NCBI GenBank assembly: GCA_026706505.1
Contig: JAPOYQ010000021.1
Coordinates: 1 to 14,842 of the forward strand
Source of the DNA: Gemmatimonadota bacterium
GTDB lineage: Bacteria > Latescibacterota > UBA2968 > UBA8231
Direction: 5' to 3'
DNA length: 14,842 nucleotides
Position numbers and translations under genes: made by a program. This document shows, one piece after another, positions 1-6,853 of this stretch. Position 1 is the first letter of the stretch; the number at the start of each line of letters is the position of its first letter. Below the pieces are notes generated by a model. That model worked only from the letters and a program-made list of their open reading frames with translations. It was not told where the DNA came from and ran no database searches.

Positions 1-488
1 CAAAAAAGCGGCTCGACCCAAGCTCCCCAGGGAATGGATTCGCCTCGGGGGAGTCCCTCGTAAAACTGCTTGATCGCCACCTCGTCTTGGACAATCATCC
101 AAGTGGGGATGTGGGGCACCAGCAGTTCCGCCCAGTTGTTTTCTGGGGTCGCGTAGTAGAGCACGCTGGAAATGGCGGGGAGCGTGGCACCGGTAAAGCC
201 CCGCGATGGGATCGCCGTTGCCAGCATCATCATTGAGGTAATCAGCAGCAGTTCGGCGCGGTTGAACGCCCAGTGCCGCCGCACTAGCCCCAGCAGTGGT
301 TGCACCAGGGCGAGCAGACAGAAGAGCAGGAAAAAGGCCGCTGGCGTCGATGAGCTCAGGCCCAGCCGGGTGCCCTTGATTACGAATTCCCCATAGGGGA
401 GGCCGACGGCGATCAGGGCGCAGAGTCCGAGGCCAGTCAGCATCGCCGGCAGGCGGATTGCGGGGGAGGGGTGGGGATCTGGGGGCAT
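1..488 (-). CDS. DUF6785-like multi-pass membrane protein, N-terminal part (3' end off the window)
   Basis: Reading the minus strand from an ATG at 488 gives 162 codons with no stop before the window edge, so only the N-terminus is present. Two strongly hydrophobic segments lie at about residues 14-33 and 50-68, followed by a conserved-looking block: RAELLLITSMMMLATAIPSRG, then the motif YYATPENNWAEL, then a PTW segment near residue 128 and FYEGLPRGE. I recall the combination of an ATPENxWAEL-type motif after two N-terminal helices from large bacterial membrane proteins of the DUF6785/DUF6784 group, whose function is unknown. That assignment is from memory. The gene is divergent from the phosphodiesterase at 671, with a 182-bp intergenic region. 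No function should be inferred beyond a cytoplasmic-membrane location. Confidence 0.65.
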   Translation of the reverse strand, partial: MPPDPHPSPAIRLPAMLTGLGLCALIAVGLPYGEFVIKGTRLGLSSSTPAAFFLLFCLLALVQPLLGLVRRHWAFNRAELLLITSMMMLATAIPSRGFTGATLPAISSVLYYATPENNWAELLVPHIPTWMIVQDEVAIKQFYEGLPRGESIPWGAWVEPLF

Positions 489-548
489 GGAGTGGTCTAA
501 AGGAATGAAGTAGCGGGTACGCGGCGAAATGGGAAACGTAGCCAAATC

Positions 549-581
549 CGCGGATAGCCGTCAATAAACGGCTGACCCGCG
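549..581. promoter_or_regulatory. Interrupted 11-bp inverted repeat in the divergent intergenic region
   Basis: AGCCGT (556-561) and ACGGCT (568-573) form a perfect 6-bp stem around a CAATAA loop. An outer pair, CGCGG (549-553) and CCGCG (577-581), extends it across a small internal bulge. There is no T-run on either side, so it is not a simple intrinsic terminator. It lies between two divergent starts (488 minus, 671 plus). It could be an operator shared by both genes or a leader hairpin in one of the transcripts. The function is inferred; only the symmetry is seen. Confidence 0.35.
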
Positions 582-670
582 ACAAGATATGGCAGCGGTC
601 TGGTTGCTGTCTGTGGGAAAATGCCGCTAACTATCTGGACATCCAACGACCTTTTGCTAGACGAGGAGAT

Positions 671-2626
671 ATGGAGCGCAAAATTTACGCCTTTGGCATG
701 GACGGCTTTATCGTCCCGATGATGAAGCGATTCGCCGCGGAAGGGGCTTTGCCCCACTTCGAGCGCTTGCTGCGGGAGGGGACGGTCAACCAGACCCTGC
801 CCTCTTTCCCAGTGTGGACCCCGACTAACTGGGCTACCCTTTCGACGGGGGCGCACACGGGCACGCACGGGGTGACGCGCTGGCGGGTGGAAGTCGCGCC
901 GGGCCAGCGGATCGACAGTTTCGACGGGCGGGCCAACAATGCCGAGCGCATCTGGAATGCCTTGGAACGGGCGGGCATGCAGAGCGTGGCCGTACACTAT
1001 CCGGCGGCCCATCCCTCCGGGGTGGAGACGGGCTTTGTCGTTGACGGTTTTGGCCACCCTGGGCACCGCAGTACGGATTTTGAAGTGGCTATCTGTCAGG
1101 CCTATACCACGGACGCCGCGCTAGAAGGGGACATTGAGATGGACCACGACGGCACGGCAGTGCGGCAGGCCCAGCGCAGCGTCGAGCCGATTCCGCCGCT
1201 AACACCGGCGCAGGGGTGGCAGAATCTACCCGTGAGTGAGGCTCCGCCGCTGGAGAGCTGCATTGAGGTGGTGGCTCGGTTGGGCGGGGATGTCACCGCG
1301 TTCTACTTGCTGGCGGTGGACAGTGCGGGGAAGGGCTACGACCGGGTGTTAGTGTGTCGGGACCGGGACGGAGCTAGTTGCGTAGCTGTTGCTGGAGTGG
1401 GGGAATGGAGTGAGTGGGCGGTGGAGGACTTTGCTATGGACGGCGGCCAGCGCTCGGCGTCAGTGCGCTTCAAGCTGATGGAACTGGCCGCGGATGGCAG
1501 TCGGCTCAAGCTCTACCGCACTCAGGTGACTTATACCGACGGCTTCACGCTGCCCGACGAGTTGGCTGGGGAACTGGTGGAGCGCTTTGGCCCGTATCAG
1601 GAACACGCCTCCATGTTGCCCTATACCTCGGGAATGGCCGATTTTGACACGGCCTTGGAAGAATGCGAGTACCAGGGGATGTGGTTTGCCGAGGTCGCCC
1701 GCTACATGCTGCGCGAGCGGGGTTGTTCCTTTTTTATCTGCCACTGGCATCTGTACGACTATCTCAACCACATCCACCTCGGGGACGTGGATCCGGTGTG
1801 TCCGGGGTATGTAGCCGAGCGCGCCGAACAGTACGTGGACTATTTCCGACGGGCCTATCAGGTGGGGGATCGCATTTTGGGTCGGTTGTGGGAGGACGCA
1901 GACGAGCATACGTACGTGGGCGTGGTGTCCGACCACGGGTGCTCGCCCGATGTGCGGGTGGCTAATATCCGGCAGTTTTTGCACGAACAGGGCTTTCTGG
2001 CGCTCAAGGGCAGCGGGGAAGAGACGCTGGTGCGCGATCAGGTGCGCGAGGAGGATATCGACTGGGAACACACCCGGGCCTATATGAAGGACGACAAGGG
2101 ATTCGACATTTTTATCAACGCCGAGTCGGGGACGGAATTCGACCGCATTGAGGCCGAGTTGCTGCTGGCCTTGCGCACTTGGGTTGACCAAGAGGTGGGG
2201 CGCAATCCAGTGGCCATAGCTCTGCCTCGGCGGGATGCGTACATCCTCGGGCAGTGGGGCGACCAGTGCGGCGATGTGGTCTTTGCCTGGGACCATGGGT
2301 ACGTGAGCGGGTACTACGGCCAGTGGCGCGGCATTGCCGGCGGAGGCTGCGTTGGAGCGCCCAATGTGTTCGGGGCGCACCACGGGGGATTTTTGCCGAC
2401 CCAAAGTGAGGCCTCGTCCAGCTTTGGCTCGTGGTTGTTGGCCGGGCCGAGCGTAAAGCGGGGCTACGAGCGGCCGGTGGACAAATTAGGGTACATCCAT
2501 GCCGCCGATGTTGTGCCCACCTTTTGCCAGATACTGGGGGTCGAGCCGCCGCGCCAGACGCAGGGGACGGTGGCGCGGGATTTGTTTGCAGGGCACGAGA
2601 TGGTCAGGGAGCGGGATCCAGTCTGA
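671..2626 (+). CDS. Type I phosphodiesterase / nucleotide pyrophosphatase family protein (alkaline phosphatase superfamily)
   Basis: This is a 651-residue metal-dependent hydrolase of the NPP type. Metal ligands can be placed by motif: D11 (FGMDG), nucleophile T50 with N53 (WTPTNWATLSTG, followed by THGV), D363 and H367 (DYLNH, with the family's D-x3-H spacing), the D421-H422 pair (SDHG), and a late HHG at 570-572. All seven expected ligands appear to be present, so it should be active on a phosphodiester, phosphomonoester or pyrophosphate; the substrate is unknown. Residues about 130-330 form a large insertion between the nucleophile region and the second metal site, probably a substrate-selecting cap. 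There is no signal peptide, so the protein is likely cytoplasmic. The start is supported by GAGGAG just upstream of the ATG. It converges on the Rieske gene with a 40-bp gap. Confidence 0.88.
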   Translation: MERKIYAFGMDGFIVPMMKRFAAEGALPHFERLLREGTVNQTLPSFPVWTPTNWATLSTGAHTGTHGVTRWRVEVAPGQRIDSFDGRANNAERIWNALERAGMQSVAVHYPAAHPSGVETGFVVDGFGHPGHRSTDFEVAICQAYTTDAALEGDIEMDHDGTAVRQAQRSVEPIPPLTPAQGWQNLPVSEAPPLESCIEVVARLGGDVTAFYLLAVDSAGKGYDRVLVCRDRDGASCVAVAGVGEWSEWAVEDFAMDGGQRSASVRFKLMELAADGSRLKLYRTQVTYTDGFTLPDELAGELVERFGPYQEHASMLPYTSGMADFDTALEECEYQGMWFAEVARYMLRERGCSFFICHWHLYDYLNHIHLGDVDPVCPGYVAERAEQYVDYFRRAYQVGDRILGRLWEDADEHTYVGVVSDHGCSPDVRVANIRQFLHEQGFLALKGSGEETLVRDQVREEDIDWEHTRAYMKDDKGFDIFINAESGTEFDRIEAELLLALRTWVDQEVGRNPVAIALPRRDAYILGQWGDQCGDVVFAWDHGYVSGYYGQWRGIAGGGCVGAPNVFGAHHGGFLPTQSEASSSFGSWLLAGPSVKRGYERPVDKLGYIHAADVVPTFCQILGVEPPRQTQGTVARDLFAGHEMVRERDPV

Positions 2627-2666
2627 GGACCACCGGCTTCATCGACCTGGGCCTGTGCGAGTTGAA

Positions 2667-4406
2667 TCAACCCTCCTCGTAAATAGCCTCTCCTCGGTGC
2701 AGTCGCTGGGCGATCTGGAGCGTTTGGAGCAGCTCGCGCTGAGTTGGTGCCTTAGCCGCCAGAAAACGGGCTGCAGCCACCATTAGAATCCGTTGCTCGC
2801 CGATGTCGGTGCGCTCACCATACTGGCGGATGGCCGCCTCGAGCATCTGAAAGCTGTGGAACTCGGCGTCCTCTCTCACTAGGGATTCCGCCAGCGTGCG
2901 GAACAGGGGTCCCGGTTCACCGCCCGATATCAGAAAACTATTGACGAGTCGCCCAGCTTCATCGACTTGCTGCTGCTGGTTGAGTAGCAGCAGGTATTCC
3001 TCCATATGGCCATCGCCCGCCTCTGCCGCGCTGGGCTCAGGTAAGCGGGCAGCCGGAACATTGAGAAAACGGTCGAGATAGACTCGCATCGCCCCGTGGT
3101 AAACGCCGCGCAGCATCTCGGGCGACTCGGCTCTCTTCAGCATCTGATGCAGTGCGTTGGCGTACGAAAAGGTGTGCAGCACCGAGATCCAGTCGGAGAA
3201 CTCGTTGCGCACGTGGAACCTGGCAATGCGCAGCGCCGCTGCCAGCGCTACCGCCTCCGCAAGCTGCACTGGGCGCGCGCCCTGCCTCAGCGCTTCGTTC
3301 AGCGCCGCTACGATCGCCTGAGGATCGTCCCGCAGAAGCTCCTCCGCGAATCCACTGTCTCGTTTCCACTCCCCTCCCCGGCCTTCTTCGAGTAGTTGAT
3401 TCAGCGAGGCAAAGGTCTCGCTCAGTAGCGTCACGAGGTCGACGGGAGAGCGCCAGCTATTCTGCTCTTCGCTGCGCTGCGCCCCGCTCAACTGGCGAAT
3501 CAGGGAGGGCAGGACGTCTGCCGCGTGCTCCCAGCCAATGCGGTCGAGCAGCTCGAATGCCTTGTTGATGAAGTCGATGACGTGGCCACCGTCGAGGTAG
3601 AAATGGTCGGTCGCCGCCGTCACCATCATCTCGGCTAGGTCAGCCTGGCTCGAAGGGCGCTCGATGGCCGTTAGCAAGGTGCGTTCGGCTCCATCGGCGT
3701 TGCGCACTTCGATCAGGTAGCGGAACCACCGTCTCAGCGAGGCGTGCGGGATAGCTTTGCTCTCGAGAGGCCGCAACGGGATGCGCGGCGGCTGACCGCT
3801 GGTGTTCGACGCCACGTGTAAGATCCCTTGGTACAACGGCGCGATGCGCTCGTCGCCTTCGAGGTGGTCGCTGACGTTGGCCATCGCTGAGAGGATCGTC
3901 ATGCCATCTGCCCAACCCGAACGCCGCCGGCGCACGCCGTACAGGCCGCTTACCCGCACGATGTCGTTCGGATTCGCCCCGGCGCGTATGAGCGCGACGA
4001 CGGCTTTGGCGACCACCAGCCTAATGTTCTGGTCCATACCCTCTTCGAGTCGGCGCAGTCCGCGCTCGACCGGGTCGCGCGGGGTTGCGGAAACATCGAT
4101 GTACACGCGACCGTCCTTGACTTCAACCGGATAGACAGTCGCGTCGTCGGCAAACAGATCAAAGGTGCAACCGCTCTTGAGATCGAAGTGGGCGTGATGC
4201 CAGTGACAGGTCAGAATGCCGTCCTCGACGGTTCCGCGATGCAAGGGAAACCCCATGTGTGGGCAGCGGTTATCCACGGCGTGTAGGTCGCCCTCCGAGT
4301 AGAAGACGACAATCGGCACAGGTCCGTTCGAGACCACAGCCCTCCCCTTGAGCTTGATCTCATCCAGAGATCCCGCGTCCAACAGTTTTGTCGCTGAGTT
4401 TTCCAT
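2667..4406 (-). CDS. Rieske [2Fe-2S] protein with a large duplicated helical C-terminal region
   Basis: The protein has 579 residues. Residues 5-105 are a Rieske domain with C48-x-H50 and C67-x-x-H70 separated by 16 residues, the full ligand set for a Rieske cluster; this resembles the small ferredoxin-type Rieske proteins. The remaining 470 residues are alpha-helical and I do not recognise the family with confidence. They look like two copies of one domain (about 131-330 and 364-570): ALIRAGANP (138-146) matches ALRQGARP (372-379), IAPLYQG (188-194) matches LRGVYHG (432-438), and LAEMMV (257-262) matches LAESLV (505-510). A distant link to questin-oxidase-like helical proteins is possible but weak. 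The ATG at 4406 has AAAGGA upstream. It is divergent from soxR and lies behind a SoxR-type promoter, so it is probably an inducible cytoplasmic oxidoreductase. Confidence 0.82.
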   Translation of the reverse strand: MENSATKLLDAGSLDEIKLKGRAVVSNGPVPIVVFYSEGDLHAVDNRCPHMGFPLHRGTVEDGILTCHWHHAHFDLKSGCTFDLFADDATVYPVEVKDGRVYIDVSATPRDPVERGLRRLEEGMDQNIRLVVAKAVVALIRAGANPNDIVRVSGLYGVRRRRSGWADGMTILSAMANVSDHLEGDERIAPLYQGILHVASNTSGQPPRIPLRPLESKAIPHASLRRWFRYLIEVRNADGAERTLLTAIERPSSQADLAEMMVTAATDHFYLDGGHVIDFINKAFELLDRIGWEHAADVLPSLIRQLSGAQRSEEQNSWRSPVDLVTLLSETFASLNQLLEEGRGGEWKRDSGFAEELLRDDPQAIVAALNEALRQGARPVQLAEAVALAAALRIARFHVRNEFSDWISVLHTFSYANALHQMLKRAESPEMLRGVYHGAMRVYLDRFLNVPAARLPEPSAAEAGDGHMEEYLLLLNQQQQVDEAGRLVNSFLISGGEPGPLFRTLAESLVREDAEFHSFQMLEAAIRQYGERTDIGEQRILMVAAARFLAAKAPTQRELLQTLQIAQRLHRGEAIYEEG

Positions 4407-4496
4407 GACTTTTCCTTTCGCTTGGCATTCGTCTCGCAGGTCATTCCCGGTCGCGAAAGCCGATGAGATAGAGGCTCTCCAACGAACTCTGGACTG

Positions 4497-4527
4497 AATC
4501 TACAACTTCAAGTATACTTGAAGTCAA
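4497..4527 (-). promoter_or_regulatory. SoxR-controlled promoter of the Rieske gene (SoxR box in a 19-bp spacer)
   Basis: Positions 4505-4524 are a perfect 20-bp palindrome whose core, CTTCAAGTATACTTGAAG, closely resembles the enterobacterial soxS SoxR box (CCTCAAGTTAACTTGAGG). On the minus strand it is flanked by TTGACT (-35, plus coordinates 4522-4527) and TAGATT (-10, 4497-4502), separated by exactly 19 bp. An overlong 19-bp spacer with the operator inside it is the hallmark of MerR/SoxR-activated promoters. The promoter points at the Rieske gene and predicts a leader of roughly 85 nt. The palindrome ends 15 bp before the soxR start, so SoxR binding could also affect its own transcription. 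Confidence 0.85.
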
Positions 4528-4539
4528 GGAGAAAATCTC

Positions 4540-5010
4540 ATGACGGAACTTTCACACTTTCTGACCATCGGTGAGGTCGCAGCGCGAAGCGGAGTCGCGA
4601 CCTCTGCGCTGCGCTTCTATGAGGAGCAGGGACTGATCTCATCTGAGCGGACTATGGGCAACCAGCGACGGTATCGACGGGCCGTATTGCGTCGCGTCGC
4701 CGTCATTCGGGCAGCCCAGGCGATCGGCGTATCTCTGCGGGAAATCCGCTCAGCGCTGGATGCGCTTCCCGACGGACGCACGCCGAACAAAACGGACTGG
4801 GCCAGCCTGTCGCGGGGCTGGAGGGATCAGCTCGAAGAGCGGATCGAGGTGCTGGAGAAGTTGAAAGAGAACCTGACCGGCTGCATAGGCTGCGGCTGCC
4901 TGTCCCTGCGGTCGTGCTGGCTGTTCAACCACGGTGACGAGATAGCATCTCGCGTCGACGGCAGCTTGCTGATGGGAAGACCTGAGGCGCGGCGGCCGTC
5001 CTCTAGGTGA
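4540..5010 (+). CDS. soxR: SoxR, redox-sensing MerR-family transcriptional activator
   Basis: This 156-residue protein has an N-terminal MerR winged helix (residues 8-75, with LTIGEVAARSGVATSALRFYEEQGL), a coiled-coil dimerisation helix (about 88-112) and a C-terminal iron-sulfur loop CIGCGCLSLRSC. C115, C118, C120 and C126 reproduce the four-cysteine CxxCxCx5C pattern that holds the SoxR [2Fe-2S] cluster. In the family, cluster oxidation by superoxide or redox-active small molecules switches on transcription. The ATG follows AAGGAG at a spacing of about 8. The predicted operator lies immediately upstream. There is no soxS-like gene in the window, consistent with SoxR activating its target directly, as in most bacteria outside the enterics. 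The next gene starts 33 bp downstream on the same strand and may be cotranscribed. Confidence 0.93.
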   Translation: MTELSHFLTIGEVAARSGVATSALRFYEEQGLISSERTMGNQRRYRRAVLRRVAVIRAAQAIGVSLREIRSALDALPDGRTPNKTDWASLSRGWRDQLEERIEVLEKLKENLTGCIGCGCLSLRSCWLFNHGDEIASRVDGSLLMGRPEARRPSSR

Positions 5011-5043
5011 GGTGCCAATACCACAACTGAAAAAGGCGGGAGA

Positions 5044-6027
5044 ATGGAGATGAGTGAGACAATGCCAATGCAAAAGCACGTGCTGGTGTGCGACTGGGTA
5101 TCCGAAGACCTCGATCCGGAAAGGGAACGGCTCGGGAGGACGGGGATTGCGCTCTCCTCTGCGGGAATCGCGGTCACCGATTCAGTGGATGAAAAGCGGT
5201 GCAAACTGAAGCAGGCGATCACATCGGCGCCCCGCATCGACGCGCTAATGTTCTGCATCGCCCCCATAGACGCGGAGATCATCGGCCTACTTCCGGGCAG
5301 TTGTAAACTGCTGCAGCGATATGGCACGGGTCTCGACAACGTCGACCTCAAAGCGGCCGCCGAACGCGGCATGAGCGTCCGCAATACGCCGCAGTACTGC
5401 GTCGAGGAAGTGGCGGTCCACGCCATGGGCATGTTGCTGGCCCTGCACCGCCAGATTGGATCGACGCAGGAGCAGTTGCTGCGCGGGGAGTGGTCGCTGA
5501 AACCGCCGGCTCCCATCCGGCGGTTGAGCCGGCTGAGGCTGGGAGTGCTAGGATTCGGCCGCATCGGCCGCAAGTTGGGTGAACTGATGCGGCCCTTGGT
5601 GCGGGACGTGGTTTATTTCGACGAAGTGGAGGCCGATGGGATCGATTGGGCCACGCGGATTGGGCGGGAAGAGTTGCTGCAAACAGCGGATCTAGTTTCG
5701 CTGCACCTGCCGCTGACGCCCCAGACGCGCTGTATCATCAATGCCGAGACCCTAGCGATGATGAAGAAGTCCGCCCTGTTGGTCAACGCGGCGCGCGGTG
5801 CCTTGGTCGACGCCGAGGCGTTGGCCGCGGCCCTGAACGAGGGACGGCTCGGCGGTGCCGGCCTGGACGTCTTCGAACCGGAGATCCTTCCCAGCGACTC
5901 CCCGCTGCGGACGGCGGCGAATATCCTGCTGACGAGCCATACGGCTTGGTATAGCGAGGATTCGGTTCAGGACGCGCGGGTCGAGGCCGTGGAGAGTGTG
6001 ATAGAAGTGCTCGGCGAAGGGGAGTAG
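5044..6027 (+). CDS. CtBP-like D-isomer-specific 2-hydroxyacid dehydrogenase
   Basis: This protein of up to 327 residues is an NAD(P)-dependent dehydrogenase that interconverts a 2-keto acid and a D-2-hydroxy acid. The Rossmann fingerprint GVLGFGRIGR spans about 167-176. The catalytic triad can be placed at R251 (NAARGALVD), E280 (LDVFEPE) and H299 (TSHTAWYSEDS). The H-x-AWYSE sequence is typical of the CtBP/phosphoglycerate-dehydrogenase-like branch. The exact substrate is unknown. Two ATGs compete: 5044 has GGGAG only 1 nt upstream, whereas the one at 5050 is 7 nt from the same GGGAG (5038-5042), so 5050 is probably the true start and the protein 325 residues. It lies 33 bp after soxR on the same strand, probably in one transcript. 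Confidence 0.88.
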   Translation: MEMSETMPMQKHVLVCDWVSEDLDPERERLGRTGIALSSAGIAVTDSVDEKRCKLKQAITSAPRIDALMFCIAPIDAEIIGLLPGSCKLLQRYGTGLDNVDLKAAAERGMSVRNTPQYCVEEVAVHAMGMLLALHRQIGSTQEQLLRGEWSLKPPAPIRRLSRLRLGVLGFGRIGRKLGELMRPLVRDVVYFDEVEADGIDWATRIGREELLQTADLVSLHLPLTPQTRCIINAETLAMMKKSALLVNAARGALVDAEALAAALNEGRLGGAGLDVFEPEILPSDSPLRTAANILLTSHTAWYSEDSVQDARVEAVESVIEVLGEGE

Positions 6028-6051
6028 GCGGAATAAAAAACAACTCTGACG

Positions 6052-6067
6052 CCCCTTGCTTAAGGGG
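6052..6067. other. Short GC hairpin after the dehydrogenase gene
   Basis: CCCCTT (6052-6057) and AAGGGG (6062-6067) pair perfectly around a GCTT loop, 25 bp after the dehydrogenase stop. No T-run follows on the plus strand. On the minus strand a T-rich stretch (6033-6039 read as complement) comes only after about 12 nt. At best this is a weak transcription-ending structure before the toxin-antitoxin promoter. Confidence 0.25.
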
Positions 6068-6082
6068 AGGGCTTGTGTAGGC

Positions 6083-6129
6083 TTGACATACTTTGATAAT
6101 AAACTAAGCTTAGCTAAGCTAAAAAGGAG
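6083..6129 (+). promoter_or_regulatory. Toxin-antitoxin promoter region with 14-bp palindrome and ribosome binding site
   Basis: A consensus -35 TTGACA (6083-6088) is followed by an AT-rich stretch and a perfect 14-bp palindrome, AGCTTAGCTAAGCT (6107-6120), in the position where a -10 box would fall. No good -10 is otherwise visible. GGAG (6126-6129) is 7 nt before the antitoxin ATG. Phd/YefM-type antitoxins usually repress their own operon by binding short palindromes, so this is the likely autoregulatory operator. The binding is inferred. Confidence 0.6.
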
Positions 6130-6136
6130 TTGATCC

Positions 6137-6376
6137 ATGCACATCATCAATATCCACCAAGCTAAAACACAGCTCTCCAGACTGATCGAACGGGTACTCC
6201 AGGGAGAGGAGATCGTCATCGGTCGAGCTGGCAAGCCGGTGGCCAAACTCGTTCCGTACGAGCAGTCGGTCCAGCCCCGTCAGGGGGGACAATGGCGTGG
6301 TCAAGTCGCGCTAGAGGACAACTTCGACGAGTTGCCCGAAGAAATAGCGGCGGCCTTTAGGGGCGAACAACCGTGA
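6137..6376 (+). CDS. Phd/YefM-family antitoxin
   Basis: This 79-residue protein begins MHIINIHQAKTQLSRLIERV and continues with EIVIGRAGKPVAKLVPY, the conserved DNA-binding N-terminal fold of Phd/YefM antitoxins (residues 1-42). The charged C-terminal tail (about 50-79, with DELPEEIAAAFRG) is the usual toxin-neutralising part. It should bind and inhibit the PIN-domain toxin encoded immediately downstream and repress the shared promoter. Its stop codon overlaps the toxin's GTG start (GTGA at 6373-6376), indicating translational coupling. Confidence 0.92.
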   Translation: MHIINIHQAKTQLSRLIERVLQGEEIVIGRAGKPVAKLVPYEQSVQPRQGGQWRGQVALEDNFDELPEEIAAAFRGEQP

Positions 6377-6750
6377 ATCTCCTCTTGGACACCCACGCGT
6401 TATTGTGGTGGCTCGACGATCCCACCCTCCTTGCTCCGCCCGCCCGGGTCGCCATCGGCCAAGGCCAGAACGCGGTTTTCATCAGCGCGGCAGCCGCTTG
6501 GGAAATCGCTATCAAAAAGGCGCTGGGCCGACTGAAGGCACCGGACAACCTAGAAGAGGTCTTGGAGGAAGAGCGCTTTCAACCACTGCCCATCACCCTA
6601 GCGCACGCCTTGGCCGTGGTCTCCTTGCCCCCGATCCATCAGGACCCTTTTGATCGCATCCAAGCGGCGCAGGCGAAATTGGAGAATTTAACCCTGGTGA
6701 CGCGGGACGCACGCCTCAAGCAGTACGGCATCCCCTGTATCGACGCCTGA
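6373..6750 (+). CDS. VapC-type PIN-domain ribonuclease toxin
   Basis: This 125-residue PIN-domain protein is of the COG3744-like branch usually paired with Phd-type antitoxins. Acidic metal-binding residues are placed at D6 (LLLDTHALLWW), E44 (AAAAWEIAIKK), D91/D94 (HQDPFDR) and D112 (LVTRDARL), so the active site appears complete. PIN toxins cleave RNA, often tRNA or rRNA, in a Mg2+-dependent way; the target here cannot be told from sequence. The start is GTG at 6373 within the antitoxin stop (4-nt overlap). The length is normal for the family, with no sign of decay. Confidence 0.92.
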   Translation: MNLLLDTHALLWWLDDPTLLAPPARVAIGQGQNAVFISAAAAWEIAIKKALGRLKAPDNLEEVLEEERFQPLPITLAHALAVVSLPPIHQDPFDRIQAAQAKLENLTLVTRDARLKQYGIPCIDA

Positions 6751-6790
6751 ACCTCCTTGATGGGCACGGCGCGCTCCGCGGCTAGGGTGC

Positions 6791-6849
6791 TTGACAACGC
6801 GCCTTTTTGGCGGGTATCTAGGGCGCTATCAATGACCTATTTGAGGAGG
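6791..6849 (+). promoter_or_regulatory. Candidate promoter and strong ribosome binding site for the aldo/keto reductase gene
   Basis: TTGACA (6791-6796) matches the -35 consensus. A TATCTA hexamer at 6815-6820 follows at 18 bp, giving a modest -10. GAGGAGG (6843-6849) is a near-perfect Shine-Dalgarno sequence 4 nt before the ATG at 6854. The region lies in the 103-bp gap after the toxin gene, consistent with an independent promoter for the downstream pair. Confidence 0.45.
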
Positions 6850-6853
6850 AACC

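Noticed and set aside
1460..2404. Long open frame (314 codons) on the minus strand opposite the phosphodiesterase gene
   Set aside because: It lies wholly inside a gene with a complete catalytic motif set; its translation has no recognisable motifs and is the kind of frame GC-rich codon bias leaves on the opposite strand.
4827..5573. Minus-strand frame of 248 codons across soxR and the dehydrogenase
   Set aside because: It spans two genes with intact family motifs on the other strand and is Ser/Arg/Pro-rich without a domain.
6751..6790. Possible terminator after the toxin gene
   Set aside because: The GC-rich bases here can form only short imperfect pairings and no T-run follows.
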